Shown one piece after another: positions 13,501 through 25,500 of a DNA stretch of 64,000 nucleotides. This DNA is from Sitta carolinensis (Eukaryota; Chordata; Aves; Passeriformes; Sittidae). A model generated the notes under the pieces. That model had not been told where the DNA came from. It saw nothing but the letters and a program-made list of their open reading frames with translations, and searched no databases. The position numbers were made by a program, and so were the translations under genes. Positions within the stretch are counted from its first letter, which is position 1. The number at the start of each line of letters is the position of its first letter. The DNA lies in assembly GCA_032173965.1 (NCBI GenBank), contig CM063284.1, positions 64,354,863 through 64,418,862 of the forward strand, given 5' to 3'.

Positions 13501-16500
13501 CTAACTCTCTCAGCCTGTCTTCATGGGAGAGGTGCTCCTGCCCTTGACAATTCTTGAGGCCCATCTTTGGCTTCACTCCAACAGGTCCTGTCCTTCCTGT
13601 GCTGGGGACCCCAAAGCTTCGATGCATCACTGCAGGTGGGGCTTCACTACAGAGGAGTGGAAGAACAGAATCCCCTCCCTCAACGTGCTGGCCACACTGT
13701 TTAAGATGTAGCCCAGGATACGTTTGGCTTTCTGGAAGCACACATCATTGACTCATATCCAGCCTTTCATCCATCAGCAACCCCAAGTCCTTGGCAGGAC
13801 TGCTCTCCATCTACTCATGCCCCAGCTTGAACTGATACTGGGGATGCACCAAGCCAAGTGCAGTACAACAAATACTGAATTGATTACATAGAACATTAAA
13901 AAAGCAAAACACCCAAGATTTTTTACAACTTAAGAGCAGAAAAATGGAAAAATGTATCATGTGACCTACCACTTAGGATACATTTTTATAAATTGGTCTG
14001 CAAAACAGCAACCCTAGAAAAAAAAGCCTTAGTTACTCTCTTTTTGAGGGGAATTTATTCTGGAAAAACTGCAACAGTGAGACAGAGGCATTATTTCCTT
14101 CCTCAAGAGACAGCACAACCCCGAAGACAAAATTAGAGGATGAATCCCAAAAGGATTACCAGCCTAGAGGAACAGTGACATTTATGATGAAAGCATGCCT
14201 GTGTGCGCTCTGTGGTCCAGCTGCAGCAGTTCTGACAGAACCACACACACATAGAGGCTGCATGGCACCCCAGAGATCACCTACTACTACAACATACTAT
14301 CAGAGAATGGCCAAGAACAGGTCATCCACGGCTGAGTCCACCTGGGTTTTGAGACCTCTCTGGGCAGTTCTTCCAACAAGCTGGCTGTAGTCTGGCTTCA
14401 GGCCTGAAGTTCTGGTTTTCTAAAGTTCCAGTTTTCTGATGTTTTGGTTTTCTGAAATTCTTTCCCATGGAAAGAACATAAACACCAGGATTGTTTTCAT
14501 AACGGTATCTATGTTGTACATTCCTTCTGGGAGGAGGGATTTCTCTTGATGTCCCTCTGGTTTGACCAATGTGGGTGAAGAGGTTTGTCTTTCTCTCACC
14601 AACCACATGGTTTGCAGAAAATTGTATATAAGGGAGAACGACCCCTAATAAAGTAGCAATATTAGCCTTCTTGATGATTTGGAGTCCGTCATGTGTTATC
14701 AGAAACAGCGAAATCTGGTGACCGCCAAGGTGAGTGCAGCCGTGAGAACGAGGTAACCGAACCCCATCCTGAATATAGAAAGAAAGGGGCTTTTTTCAGA
14801 AAAACCAGCCCATGAGCTTTTCCCAGCTCGTTCTCCTTCTGTTAAGAAGACAAAAATTTTTGGCAAAATAATTTCTATCCTAGACCCAGACGATGAGCTG
14901 GTCTTAGGATTTTTGGAGGACATAGTGCAACAAAAAGCAGGGGTCCTGCAAGAGAATGTTAAAACTCTCTATCTTTGGGGGAGAGAGAGAGGCACCTTCC
15001 ATAGCATGGAGAAAATAATCTCTAAGAAACTATGGAAGTCTTTGGAGCAATCTCTGCATCAAACGCTCTATTCAGGAGACGTAGAGGTGGCCAAATTGAT
15101 AGTAGGTTGGAAGACTTGTAGCAGTGTTCCAAAGTGATGGAGGGCCCCCCAGGTCAACTCCAAGTTCTGAGGTCTCTGGAGGCAAGGATAGCTTGCAGTG
15201 CGATCTGGACTCAGACGTAGAGACTGACGACAGAGCCCTCAAGGACGCAGATGAATCTGGTTTTGAGTTGGAATCCCCCCCTCCTGTCCAAGATACTGCG
15301 TTTGAGTCAGCTTTTTGACGTCAGGTGTGACCCATGGAAGGGGTTTGGGCCCCCCTGAAGCTCCGTCACAGGTGGCAGGGAGAGTGGAGCAGGTTCGAGA
15401 CCCTTGGGATGCCCCCTGACTCTGCCCTGCAAGCACCACGTCCCTTGGAGGTCAGGAATGTGTCGCAAAGGAAACGATCAGGGCATTCCCCATGCATTCC
15501 CTACAGTGTGGGGGCAATGGGGATCTGCCCGCGCTAGTGGCAGAGCTGGATTCAGGCAGCGCGGTCACTGCAACGCGCCTGAATTGTGGGGTGTCTACGA
15601 GGTACCTCCTCAGTCGCAAGAAAGATGCAGCGCCCACACCCCAGCCGGCCCACCCCATTATGGGGGATGGGTCATCTGCTAACTCCGTGCAGCCAGGGGC
15701 AGCACCTACACGGTCACAAGGAACACAGCTGGCTGGGGTCTCGGTAGGATTCCTACCTGCCCAAATGGTGGGCTACCCCCTCCCCCTCCGGCTAATGTGG
15801 GTGGTGCATTCAGTGCATGCACACATCATGGCTCCACTGTTCCCCTCCCTGGCTGCCTGTGGTGCTGGGCAGGGGCGGGACCAGGGTGGGGCCAGACTGG
15901 GGTGGAGCCAGCAGCTGTTTTCCCCACCCCATCTCTGGCCACAGCGCTGGGGCAGGTGGGTGGCGTGGTGTGGAACCGGGTCGGTGATGCCGCACCTTCC
16001 CCTGTGCTGCCTCTCCTCATGCCATGCCCCCTCCGGGAGGGGGAGCAGGTGGGGCCCGGGTCAGTCCAGGCACCTTTTCCTCCCGCACTGGCTCCCCCTC
16101 TAGGGGGGGTGTGGGTGGAGCCAAATGTTTTTGGTGTCCTTTCCCAGCGTTGGTTTTGGAGGTGGCTCCTGTGGACTCCACGGTGGCTGGAGGCATTCAG
16201 GGAGCTGCTGCCGTTGCCTCACACACCCCACCCTCTAGTGAAACTAGGAATGCCATGTCTAGGGCCCCTCCATTGCTCACTTCTGGGTCAGGGGGCAAGG
16301 TGCAGGTGGAAGCACGAAGTAGAGGACCCTGAACGGGCGCTCTGGCATCAGCCAATCACTGGACACTTCCGCCATGCCAAGTTACTGTGCAGCCCAGAGA
16401 CCTTAAGCATTTTTGGGATGAAGTCCAAAGTTTTGGAAATGGGGGACTGGGACTTAGCAGCGCATCTTATAGGACCTGGAGAGAATCCTTTTGGACTACC

Positions 16501-19500
16501 AAACACCGAAAAGAACCTGGTATCAGGTGCTGTTGAAGTGAACCCCAGACTAGTATCTGCGCCTGTTCCTGGGACATCCACAGGACAGAAACAGACACTG
16601 TCACAGTGCAAGGAGGTGTTCAGGCTTTCCCTGTGTTTAAGGGCAAACCTAATGCAGGACAGCCTTAACACCCATCATGTCTTGTCCTGGAAGGCTCTGA
16701 TGGACCTATGGGACAAGGTAGCCAAGTATGGCCTGGGTCCTTCAGAGGTAATGCAGATGCTTAGAGTCATAAATGCAGACACACTGGCACCATACAATAT
16801 CAGGCATCTGGCTCAGGTGTTGTTTCAACTTGTCCAGCTTGAGGTGTTTGAGCAAAAATGGAGCCAATTGGCTTATGAGAGTGATAGCACAGAACAGTCA
16901 ATTGACCCTGCAGGACCCCAGGCGTGCAGCTGGAGAGGACCTGTTCACAGAGGTAGGCATGTTGACCCAGAAGTTCAGGCTACCTTTCTCCAACTTCTCC
17001 TGGAGCAGTGCCAGAAAGTAGGAATGGCAGCACTGACAAAGACCATTGAATTGGCTGCTCCAAAAGAGAGGTTTGTGACCACAGTCCAAGGGGCAAAAGA
17101 GTCATTTTTGGGATTTGCTGAGAGGCCTTCTGCAGCTGTGGAGAAGCAAGTGGAAAATGCAGATATGAGAATGCTTCTGCTCAAAGAGTTTGCAAGAAAC
17201 AATTGTAATGCAGATTGCAGAAAGCTGATCAAGGCTCTCCCTGGAGATCCTTCCCTAATGGACAAGGTCAAGGTGTGTGCTAACGTAGGCACCACAAACA
17301 AAAAATGGCTGCTTTCGCCACTGTGTTGCAGACAGCTTGGAAAGGGCCAAAAGAATGGAAAACAAAATCATGGGACTGCACAGACCAACAAAAAGCAAGG
17401 AAAGAAAAAACAGAAGGTAAAAGCTACCTTGTTTTTCTGTGCTCGGTGTGGAATACAAAATCATAATGCAAAGGTTTGTACAGCAAAAGTTGCTGCCAAA
17501 GGTCAGCCTTTGCCAGGGTCAGGAAACAGGAAGCAGAGCACCAATGGGAAATGCACTCAGACATAACTAATTCCCCAAGTCTCAATGCCAACGCAGGCTT
17601 GCTTAGCAAACAGCTTAGCAGCACCTGCGGCTTTGCTGGGTTGGATGTCTGCACAGCAGAAGCAGTAGTCTTAGACTCTTGACAAGTGCACAAAGTCCCC
17701 CTAGATGCCTCTGGACCCTTGGGTGAGGCAGAAGTGGAGTGACCTCCCTCATGGGAGTCAGTGCACCTGGTGAGGGCAGAAGTGGAGTGACCTCCCTCAT
17801 GGGGAGGTCAAGTGCCACCCTTCAGGGTATCATTGCACATCTAGGACTCATTGATGCAGATTATACGGGACAATTTGTGCCCTGGTTACCACACCCACCC
17901 CCCCCCACCCCTTGTCATTATCCCTGAAAAAGTTGAGATTTGCTCAGCTTGTGCCTTTTAAGTCTTCTGTCTCTAGGACAGAGGACTAATGGCGAGGAGA
18001 CGGCTGCTTTGGATCTACTGGGTTGCCTCAAGTTCATTAGACTGCAGTCCTGACTGACAAACGTCCTGAGAAGTGGTGTACAACTGTACCTCCCTGACGC
18101 CACCCCATCAGAGATCCACCTTCGAGGCCTGCTAGACACCGGAGCTGACATAACCATTCTCTCCTTTGCTGCGTGGTCTCCACAGTGGCCTCTGGATCCT
18201 CCGCAGTCAACTGTCGTAGGATTGGGTAGAATGAGGCAATGCTTCATGAGCCAGCAGCTGGTGATGATTGCCAACTCAGAGGGACAGTCTGTGACAGTTT
18301 GACCTTATGTCACCACAACTGCTGAAAACCTCTGGGGACGGGATGTACTGGTGGCTTAGGGGGTGCAAATGGGGATGGATTTTTGACAGGGGCCACTGTG
18401 ACAAAGGGCACACCATGTCTTACGCCTCCTATATGGTGGCTGGTAGACAAATCCATCTGGGTGAACCAGTGGTGACAGCTGAACCCATCTTTTGCATCAA
18501 AAAGAAATCTGGAGGTTGTTACAGGACCTCTGCAAAGTTAATGCCGTGATGGAAAGCATGGGGATGCTGCAACCTGGTATGCCGTTGCCCACCATGCTTA
18601 CTGCAGATCAATCGATTATTATCATCGATCTGAAGGATTGTTTCTTTACAATTCCTTTGCATCCTGATGATAGACCAAAATTTGCTTTCACAGTGTCAGA
18701 AATTAACAATGCTGAGCCCGCCAAGAGATATCAATGGAAGGTTTTGCCGCAAGGCATGCAAAATTCTCTGGCCGTATGCCAACGGTATGTGGCCATGGCC
18801 TTGTCTGGAGTACGCAAGCAATTTCCTGATGCCCGTGAGTACCATTATATGGACGATATCCTGGTGGCTGCACTCACTCAGGATGAATTGCAGAGGATAC
18901 AGCCTCAGCTGCTTGATGCTTTGCATTCTTATGGGCTGCAGGTGGCTCCAGAGAAGGTTCAACAACAACCTCCTTGGAGATATTGGGGGTCAAAATTTTG
19001 GAGCAAACAATTCAACACCAAGAGGTGAAATTTGTGCAGTCTGTTAAGACTCTAAATGATGCACAGAAATTGGTGGGTGTCATTACTTGGTTACATCCAT
19101 ATTTGGGACTGACCAAGAAACAACTGTCTCCACTGTTTGATCTATTAACTGAGGACTCTGGTTTGAAGTCACCTCGCACATTGACCCCTGATGCATTACG
19201 AGTGCTGGAGGAGGTTCAGCAAGCGACTTCTGCTTGCCAAGTCTTATTGCATTGATCCCTCCACTGATGTCAGTTTTCATTACTGCTCCAGATTTGCCTC
19301 CTACAGGTATCACTGGCTAATGGAGTGACAAATGGTCAGATTCCTTGCACATTCTGGAACAGGTTTTCTTGTCCCACCAGCCAAAAAAGACAGCAACCTC
19401 ATTGCTTGAATTGATCACCCACCTGATAATCAAATGCTGGCAACAGTGTTTGCAACTCATGGGGGATGATCCCGCAAAGATCATACTCCTAGTACAACAG

Positions 19501-22500
19501 GAGGAATTCAACTGAGCCTCTGCAAACAGTGTTTATCTGCAAAGTGCTCTGGGAAACTTTAAAGGGCAGATCACCTATCATATGCCCAGCCACAAACTAT
19601 TGGAGGTGGCAAAACAAACTAAATTTTCTTTGCAGCCAAAGTGTAGTCGGGAGCTGGTGCAAGGCCCCACTGTCTTTACTGATGGTTCAGGAAAAACAGG
19701 AAAGGCCATTGTTACTTGGCAGGATGGATCTGAGCGGCAGGAGCTGGAGGGTCATGAGACTGGCTCAGCCCAATTGGTTGAACTGAGAGCTGCTGTCATG
19801 GCATTTCAGCAATTTTCCCAGGTTCCTTTCAATTTGGTCACGGATTCTGCCTATGTGGAAGACACAGCACAGTGAATAGGTTATTCACTTTTGAAAAATG
19901 TCAGCAATGCTGCTTTCTTTCATTTGCAGAAAACCTTGTGAAGTGCTATTCAGGCCTGAATTCATCCATTCTACACGTAAGAAGCCATACCAATCTGCCA
20001 GGGTTCATAGCGGAAGGTAACACAAGGGCTGATAGGATGGCTAACCCCGTGTGGGTAGCACCTCACGTGACACACTCGCGCAAGCCAAGGCATCGCATGA
20101 ATTTTTTCATCAGAACATGCATACTTTGCAGAAGCAGTTTCAGTTGACACCAACTGAGGCTCGTGATGTTCTCAACACTTGTGATGACTGTCACAAGCTT
20201 GCTACACCTTTGCTGCCAGGGGTGAAACCCAGAGGCCTTAAGGCCTTGCAGATTTGGCAGACAGATGTCACCCAAATTGTCAAATTTGGCTGGCTCAATT
20301 ATGTGCACGTGTCGATTGACACATTTGCTTCTGCTATGTGGGCTTCTGCTCACACTGGAGAGAAAACTTGCGATGTCATTGCCCACTGGAGGCAGCAGAC
20401 TTTTGCTGTTCTAGGCATGCCTTCTACTGTGAAAACCAACAATGGTCCAGCTTACACCTCACAGAAAGTGCGTCAGTTCCTGAATTGTGGGGTATGTCAC
20501 ACAAGTTTGGTATCCCACACTCCCCAACTGGTCAAGCCATTGTTGAACATGCTCATAGCACTCTGAAGCGAGTTCTTCAAAAACAAAAATGGGGAATGCA
20601 GGGGGAAACTCCACACAGTCAGCTGGCAAAAGCTTTGTATACAAACAATCTTCTTCTTCTACTGCAGAATTCAAATAACCTTATCATTTTGAACCATCAC
20701 CTTTCGCTGCAGGCTTCAGATGACACACATCAGCCTCAAGCGAAGGTTCGGGTATGAAATTTACCCACCAAGCAGTGGGAAGGCCCATTTGAGCTTATCA
20801 CTTTGGGTTGTGGGAATGCGTGTGTATCCACAGATACTGGGGCACACTGGGTACCCGCGAAGTGTGTTCGTCCTGACCTGCAATCACAAAGGCAGAATCA
20901 GGCCAACAGGAAACCTGAAAACTGTGACCAAAATGAAAGTCATCAAGTGACGGAATCTCCGAGTGATGACTCAGATGCAGATGATGCGAGTCATCACTGG
21001 GATGGTCCCTCCACAAGCAGGCGCTGAACACCTTGCATTCTTCTTTTCCTTTTTTCTTTTCTTTTAAACTGAAAGGGTGAAATGTAGTCTGGCTTCAGGC
21101 CTGAAGTTCTGGTTTTCTAAAGTTCCAGTTTTCTGATGTTTTGGTTTTCTGAAATTCTTTCCCAGGGAAAGAACATAATCACCAGGATTGTTTTTGTAAA
21201 AGTATCTATGCTGTACATTCCTTCTGGGAGGAGAGATTTCTCTTGATGTCCCTCTGGTTTGACCAATGTGGGTGAAGAGGTTTGTCTTTCTCTTGCCAAT
21301 CACACTGATCTGTGGAAAATTGTATATAAGGGAGAATGATCTCTAATAAAAGTGATATTAGCCCTCTTGATGATTTGGAGTCCGTGTCGTGTGTTACCAG
21401 AAACAGCAACAGTCGGCTAGCCTCACAGTTAAGATTTTTCCTATTATGAAATCAGAATTTCCATTACTGCATCTTGAGTCCATTGTCTTTTTGTATTGCT
21501 ATGAATCTCCTAAGAGTCTTGCTACACCTTCTCTATAGTCTTATTAGGTATTTGCTGGTCTTAATCTGAACACATAGTTATCTAAGCCATCGTTATTTCA
21601 GTGTCCCTCAACTAGTCTCACGCCTATGCTTTTCCTTGTCTTTTTTTAAACTGGAGAGGCCAAAACTAGACACAACACTCCAGATGAAGACCTAGAAGTG
21701 CTGCACGTAGGGTAAAAAAACAACTCCCTTAACATCCTTCCCAAACACTTTACTCCCAGTATGCAGCTGGCCTTCTTTACCTCAAGAGTGTGCCGCTGAC
21801 TCACATTCAACTTGCTGTCCAGCAGGTAGGTGGGGTTGTTTTGTCCCAGATGAAGGACTTCACATTTGCATTTATTAAAATTCACAAGGTTCTGTCAAGT
21901 TCCCTATTCTTCATTATTCAACAGGGTGAAAGTTCCCAAGGGTTTGGTATTATCTGGGAAACTGCTGAGGATCTATGCCATTCCTTCATCCCAGGTTGTT
22001 AATAAAGACATGGAAGAGCATCAGCCTCAATATCAACCTCTGAGAGCTCTATTAGCAATAGGCTGCCACTGGATATTTCTACTGCTGGTCATAACCCTCT
22101 GAGGTCAATGGTCCTGCTAATTTTCCAATCACTTTACGGTCCGCCTGACAAGTCCGTATTTCACCAAGTGGATAACAAGGGTCACATGGGAGACCATGCT
22201 GTGGACATTGCTAAAGTCCAGGTAAACAACATCCACCGTTTGCCCCATGTCCACTGAGCTAGTCATCCCAGTGTGCTATGAATTCATTACATGATTCTAC
22301 AGCAGCCCACCACCTGCACCAACCTGAAATACTTTTGCTCCAACATTTTCGGGCACACAAAAGGGATTCTGAACTCTGCCCTTCTGAGTTGTCAGAATCA
22401 GCAGCAACTCAGTTTGTCCATGGCAGGGGAGCAAGAACTGGTTCTAATTACCAACTGGAGGAATAAATAACCCGGAGGAAGTGATGTGCTGCCAGCAACC

Positions 22501-25500
22501 AAAGACAATTTGCAGTGTCCCAGCTAACACAGTCAGTTATTTCATCTGCTTTTTTCTTCTCCTAAGATATCGCTCATTGTTTGTCCTCAACACTTCACAG
22601 CCTCCAAGACTGTCACGACAACACTTTGAAACAAACCCCAGAATATTAATGAAATGCTATAGCAATCATCATCTACAATTTATACAAGTGTACAGTACTG
22701 CTAGCCTAAATGAGAGAAAACTGTCAATCTCAGTTTTATAAATTCTTCCCAATTAGGATACATTTTTGTTTACAGTATCAGTAGAAAGCCAAGTGCCAAA
22801 TTTAAACACCTGGGACAGAGACAAAACTGATGTTGACTATTAGCCCATCTTTTAAAACAAAGCTTTAAATAAACATTAAACATTTCTTCAAACCTATTTG
22901 TTTTTGCTCAATGTGCCAGTTTACTACTAAACCAAATCATGCGGAATTGCATATAAATACAACCACATTAAGACCACAAGGTGCAATCCTGTCGACAGGA
23001 GTTAATACAATTTTATTTGTGTAGGTCCATATGGACACTCTTAATAAAGGTTTTTTTAATTCGTATATTCCCATTTAAGGTCCATGAAACATTACCTAGG
23101 TTACATTACTTAGTATGATACTCTCAGAAATCTATAGCATCAAAGTTTCAAAATTTCCTCACAAAATAAACCTGGCAGTTTTTAAGATCCCTTCTGTCTA
23201 CTGCCTGCAGTCACCGCCAAGCAATGCATACCTTCAAGACAGCAGCAGGTGACAATGCAATGCTTTAGACACTGCTGCATACAGTTTTCATTTCCCGATC
23301 CTGTAGTTAGTCCCTCTAGGAAGAACCTTACAGGATGTCCCAAGTGACTTGGTGAAACTCACAAATCCGGAGGGGCTTTCACAATGGAAGTGGCTTCCAG
23401 TGGCCTTCTGATCCCCTTTGTTAGGTTACATCCTAACTACATCAGCACAAGACCAACTACAATACATGCGGAGACTTACACTTGCTTCATCAAGGAAAAC
23501 ATCTTTGAATTTGGACATTTATCTACTTTATAAATATGCACTGGCACATAGATGCATAGGAAAAAAGGAAAAACATCACTCCTCAGCAGAAGTTTTAATC
23601 TATAGACATTATCTCTAAGATCAAACACTCTAAGCTAAAGCTTTACATGAATATAGAAGTTTATGGGAAGGTTATAAACACTTTTCAGGCAACAGTTTTA
23701 TTTCATGCTTAAATCTGCCTTTATGAGTTTATATAAATGCAGGAGAATCAAAGTTTTCTGATTCCTTCATTTGAATGCTTAATTATCAAATAAAAAAATT
23801 ACTAAGAAAAGTTTTTTTATTTTCTTCTCCTATGAGTCACACTTAAAATCTCTGAAATCTGTTACTTGGATGAGAATGGCACTGTTCCAAGTTAAACCAG
23901 CATGTGCACACACACAAAAGTGCAAAATTAAACATAAAATTAACAGCAGGAACACAGAGATACTCTTCTAAGCAGTTTAATAAGCCAGCAATGCAAACAT
24001 CACTCCCATTTACACATCCGGATCAGTAATTCCCATCATGAGTCGACCCAAATGACCAGGACAAACCAGCATTTTGAAAATCTGGGGCCACATCTGGAAG
24101 ATGAAACCCAGATGCTGGACACAACAGCTCCCTCACTCGGCATGTGCTTAGCTCTCAAAGAAGCTGTAATTTTAACTCAAGTGCCTAAGCTTCTTAAAAA
24201 GTGCAGGAGGAGGCAGGATATTTCAGCATGGGATGGCCAAGCAAACAGCGTGCTGAGCACAGCATAACTAAAGTCAAGCCATTCAGTGTGGAGCTGTCAA
24301 TGTTCTGCCCCTAGAAAAGCACAGTCAATGGGAAGAACTCCACAATTCTACTCCAAAAACACCCATCAAAGAAATACAAAAAGGCTCTTTTCGTTCTGAG
24401 ATGCGATTCCCACACCTCAAATCTTCATGGTGGGTGAGTGAATACCATCCTTACCTCGTGGTGCTGGTACTTTTTGTTCCTTGGTTCAGTAACACAGCTG
24501 CTGACAGAGCACTTTTTGTAAGGCAGAATGGTAGTCCAGAAAGGAAAATACCATGGTTTAGTTCCTTCACTAGTGGGGGAAATCTACTCATATCTCCATC
24601 TTCCAAGAGAAAATACAAGCTGCAAGTCACATCCTCCAAGCAGCATCTGTTCATCTCTCCTATTTGAGACTGGTTTAAAAAAAGACTCTACATTTATAAA
24701 AAAAAATCATGCAAACATAATGAAATATGGCTCTATCAAGCACTTGGGGAGAAAAGGGCAGGAAATTCTGCACTTTGAATGTTTATTCCAAGAATATATA
24801 AAATAAATAACTTCTGAAATCATGGATCAGAGGCTGTATGTCTCCACTATTGGAAGGTAACATCTTCTTATACATCCTCTTCCTGGCTCAATGAATCACG
24901 CATTCTTTTTCTGAATAACAACACAGTTTCAGTCAGAAGAGCTCAAAGACAACACACAGCTTGGCAACTGGGATATTTGCCCAGAAAGTGGAAGATGTAG
25001 GTTGATGCCTCTAGGCAAAAAAGAAATCCAAAGCAGGGTCTACCACATTTTGAACAAATGCTTTAGCTAGTAATCCTTGAAAGGCAGCATCTTCTCCTCT
25101 TCCTAATGTCTCTAAAGCTGTTGCTGCACTTAATAGAAGACTGACTGCAGCACACTGGGCATGACTGGAGAATTCCCACCTGACCAAGCTCCCTGGGAGA
25201 CTATGGCAAAATAACATTAAGAAAGCATAACATCAGAAAAACAAGTAACAGCCTTAATATTGCAAGCTTGGCATCATGCTACTCATCTTTCGTACAAGTG
25301 AAAAAGAATCAGATATTCTAAGAACTTTAAAGGTATTGGCAATATGGCATTCAGTGCTTAGGTGCCTTCAAAGCTTCATAAGAGACTGAGTTTTCAGGAC
25401 TGCAGTCCTGACCCCAAGCACTTAGAAGTTTTAATACAGTATTTCTATGAGCTTACTTATTCATAACAGTTAGGGGAGCAGGAGATCATGTCCAGACTGC

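Larger units (their letters stand above)
14386..21411 (+). mobile_element. endogenous retrovirus, class II (betaretrovirus-like), env-less
   Basis: A provirus of about 7.0 kb with two similar LTRs flanking gag, dUTPase/protease and pol remnants in one direction. Class II is supported by a dUTPase-like motif upstream of the protease and by the RT/integrase style (VLPQGM, YMDD). Only about 55 bp separate the end of the integrase frame (21027) from the 3' LTR (21083), so no env is present. The LTRs differ at roughly 8-10% of positions by eye, implying an old insertion. Possible 6-bp target duplication with two changes: GCTGGC before, GTCGGC after. It lies antisense to NUP153 in intron 1, the orientation usually tolerated in introns. 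Confidence 0.93.

Noticed and set aside
13262..13751. 159-codon minus-strand frame and overlapping plus-strand frames
   Set aside because: They are read through a CR1 3' region. The peptide ([18 protein letters not shown]) is the standard CR1 ORF2 tail, not a host gene.
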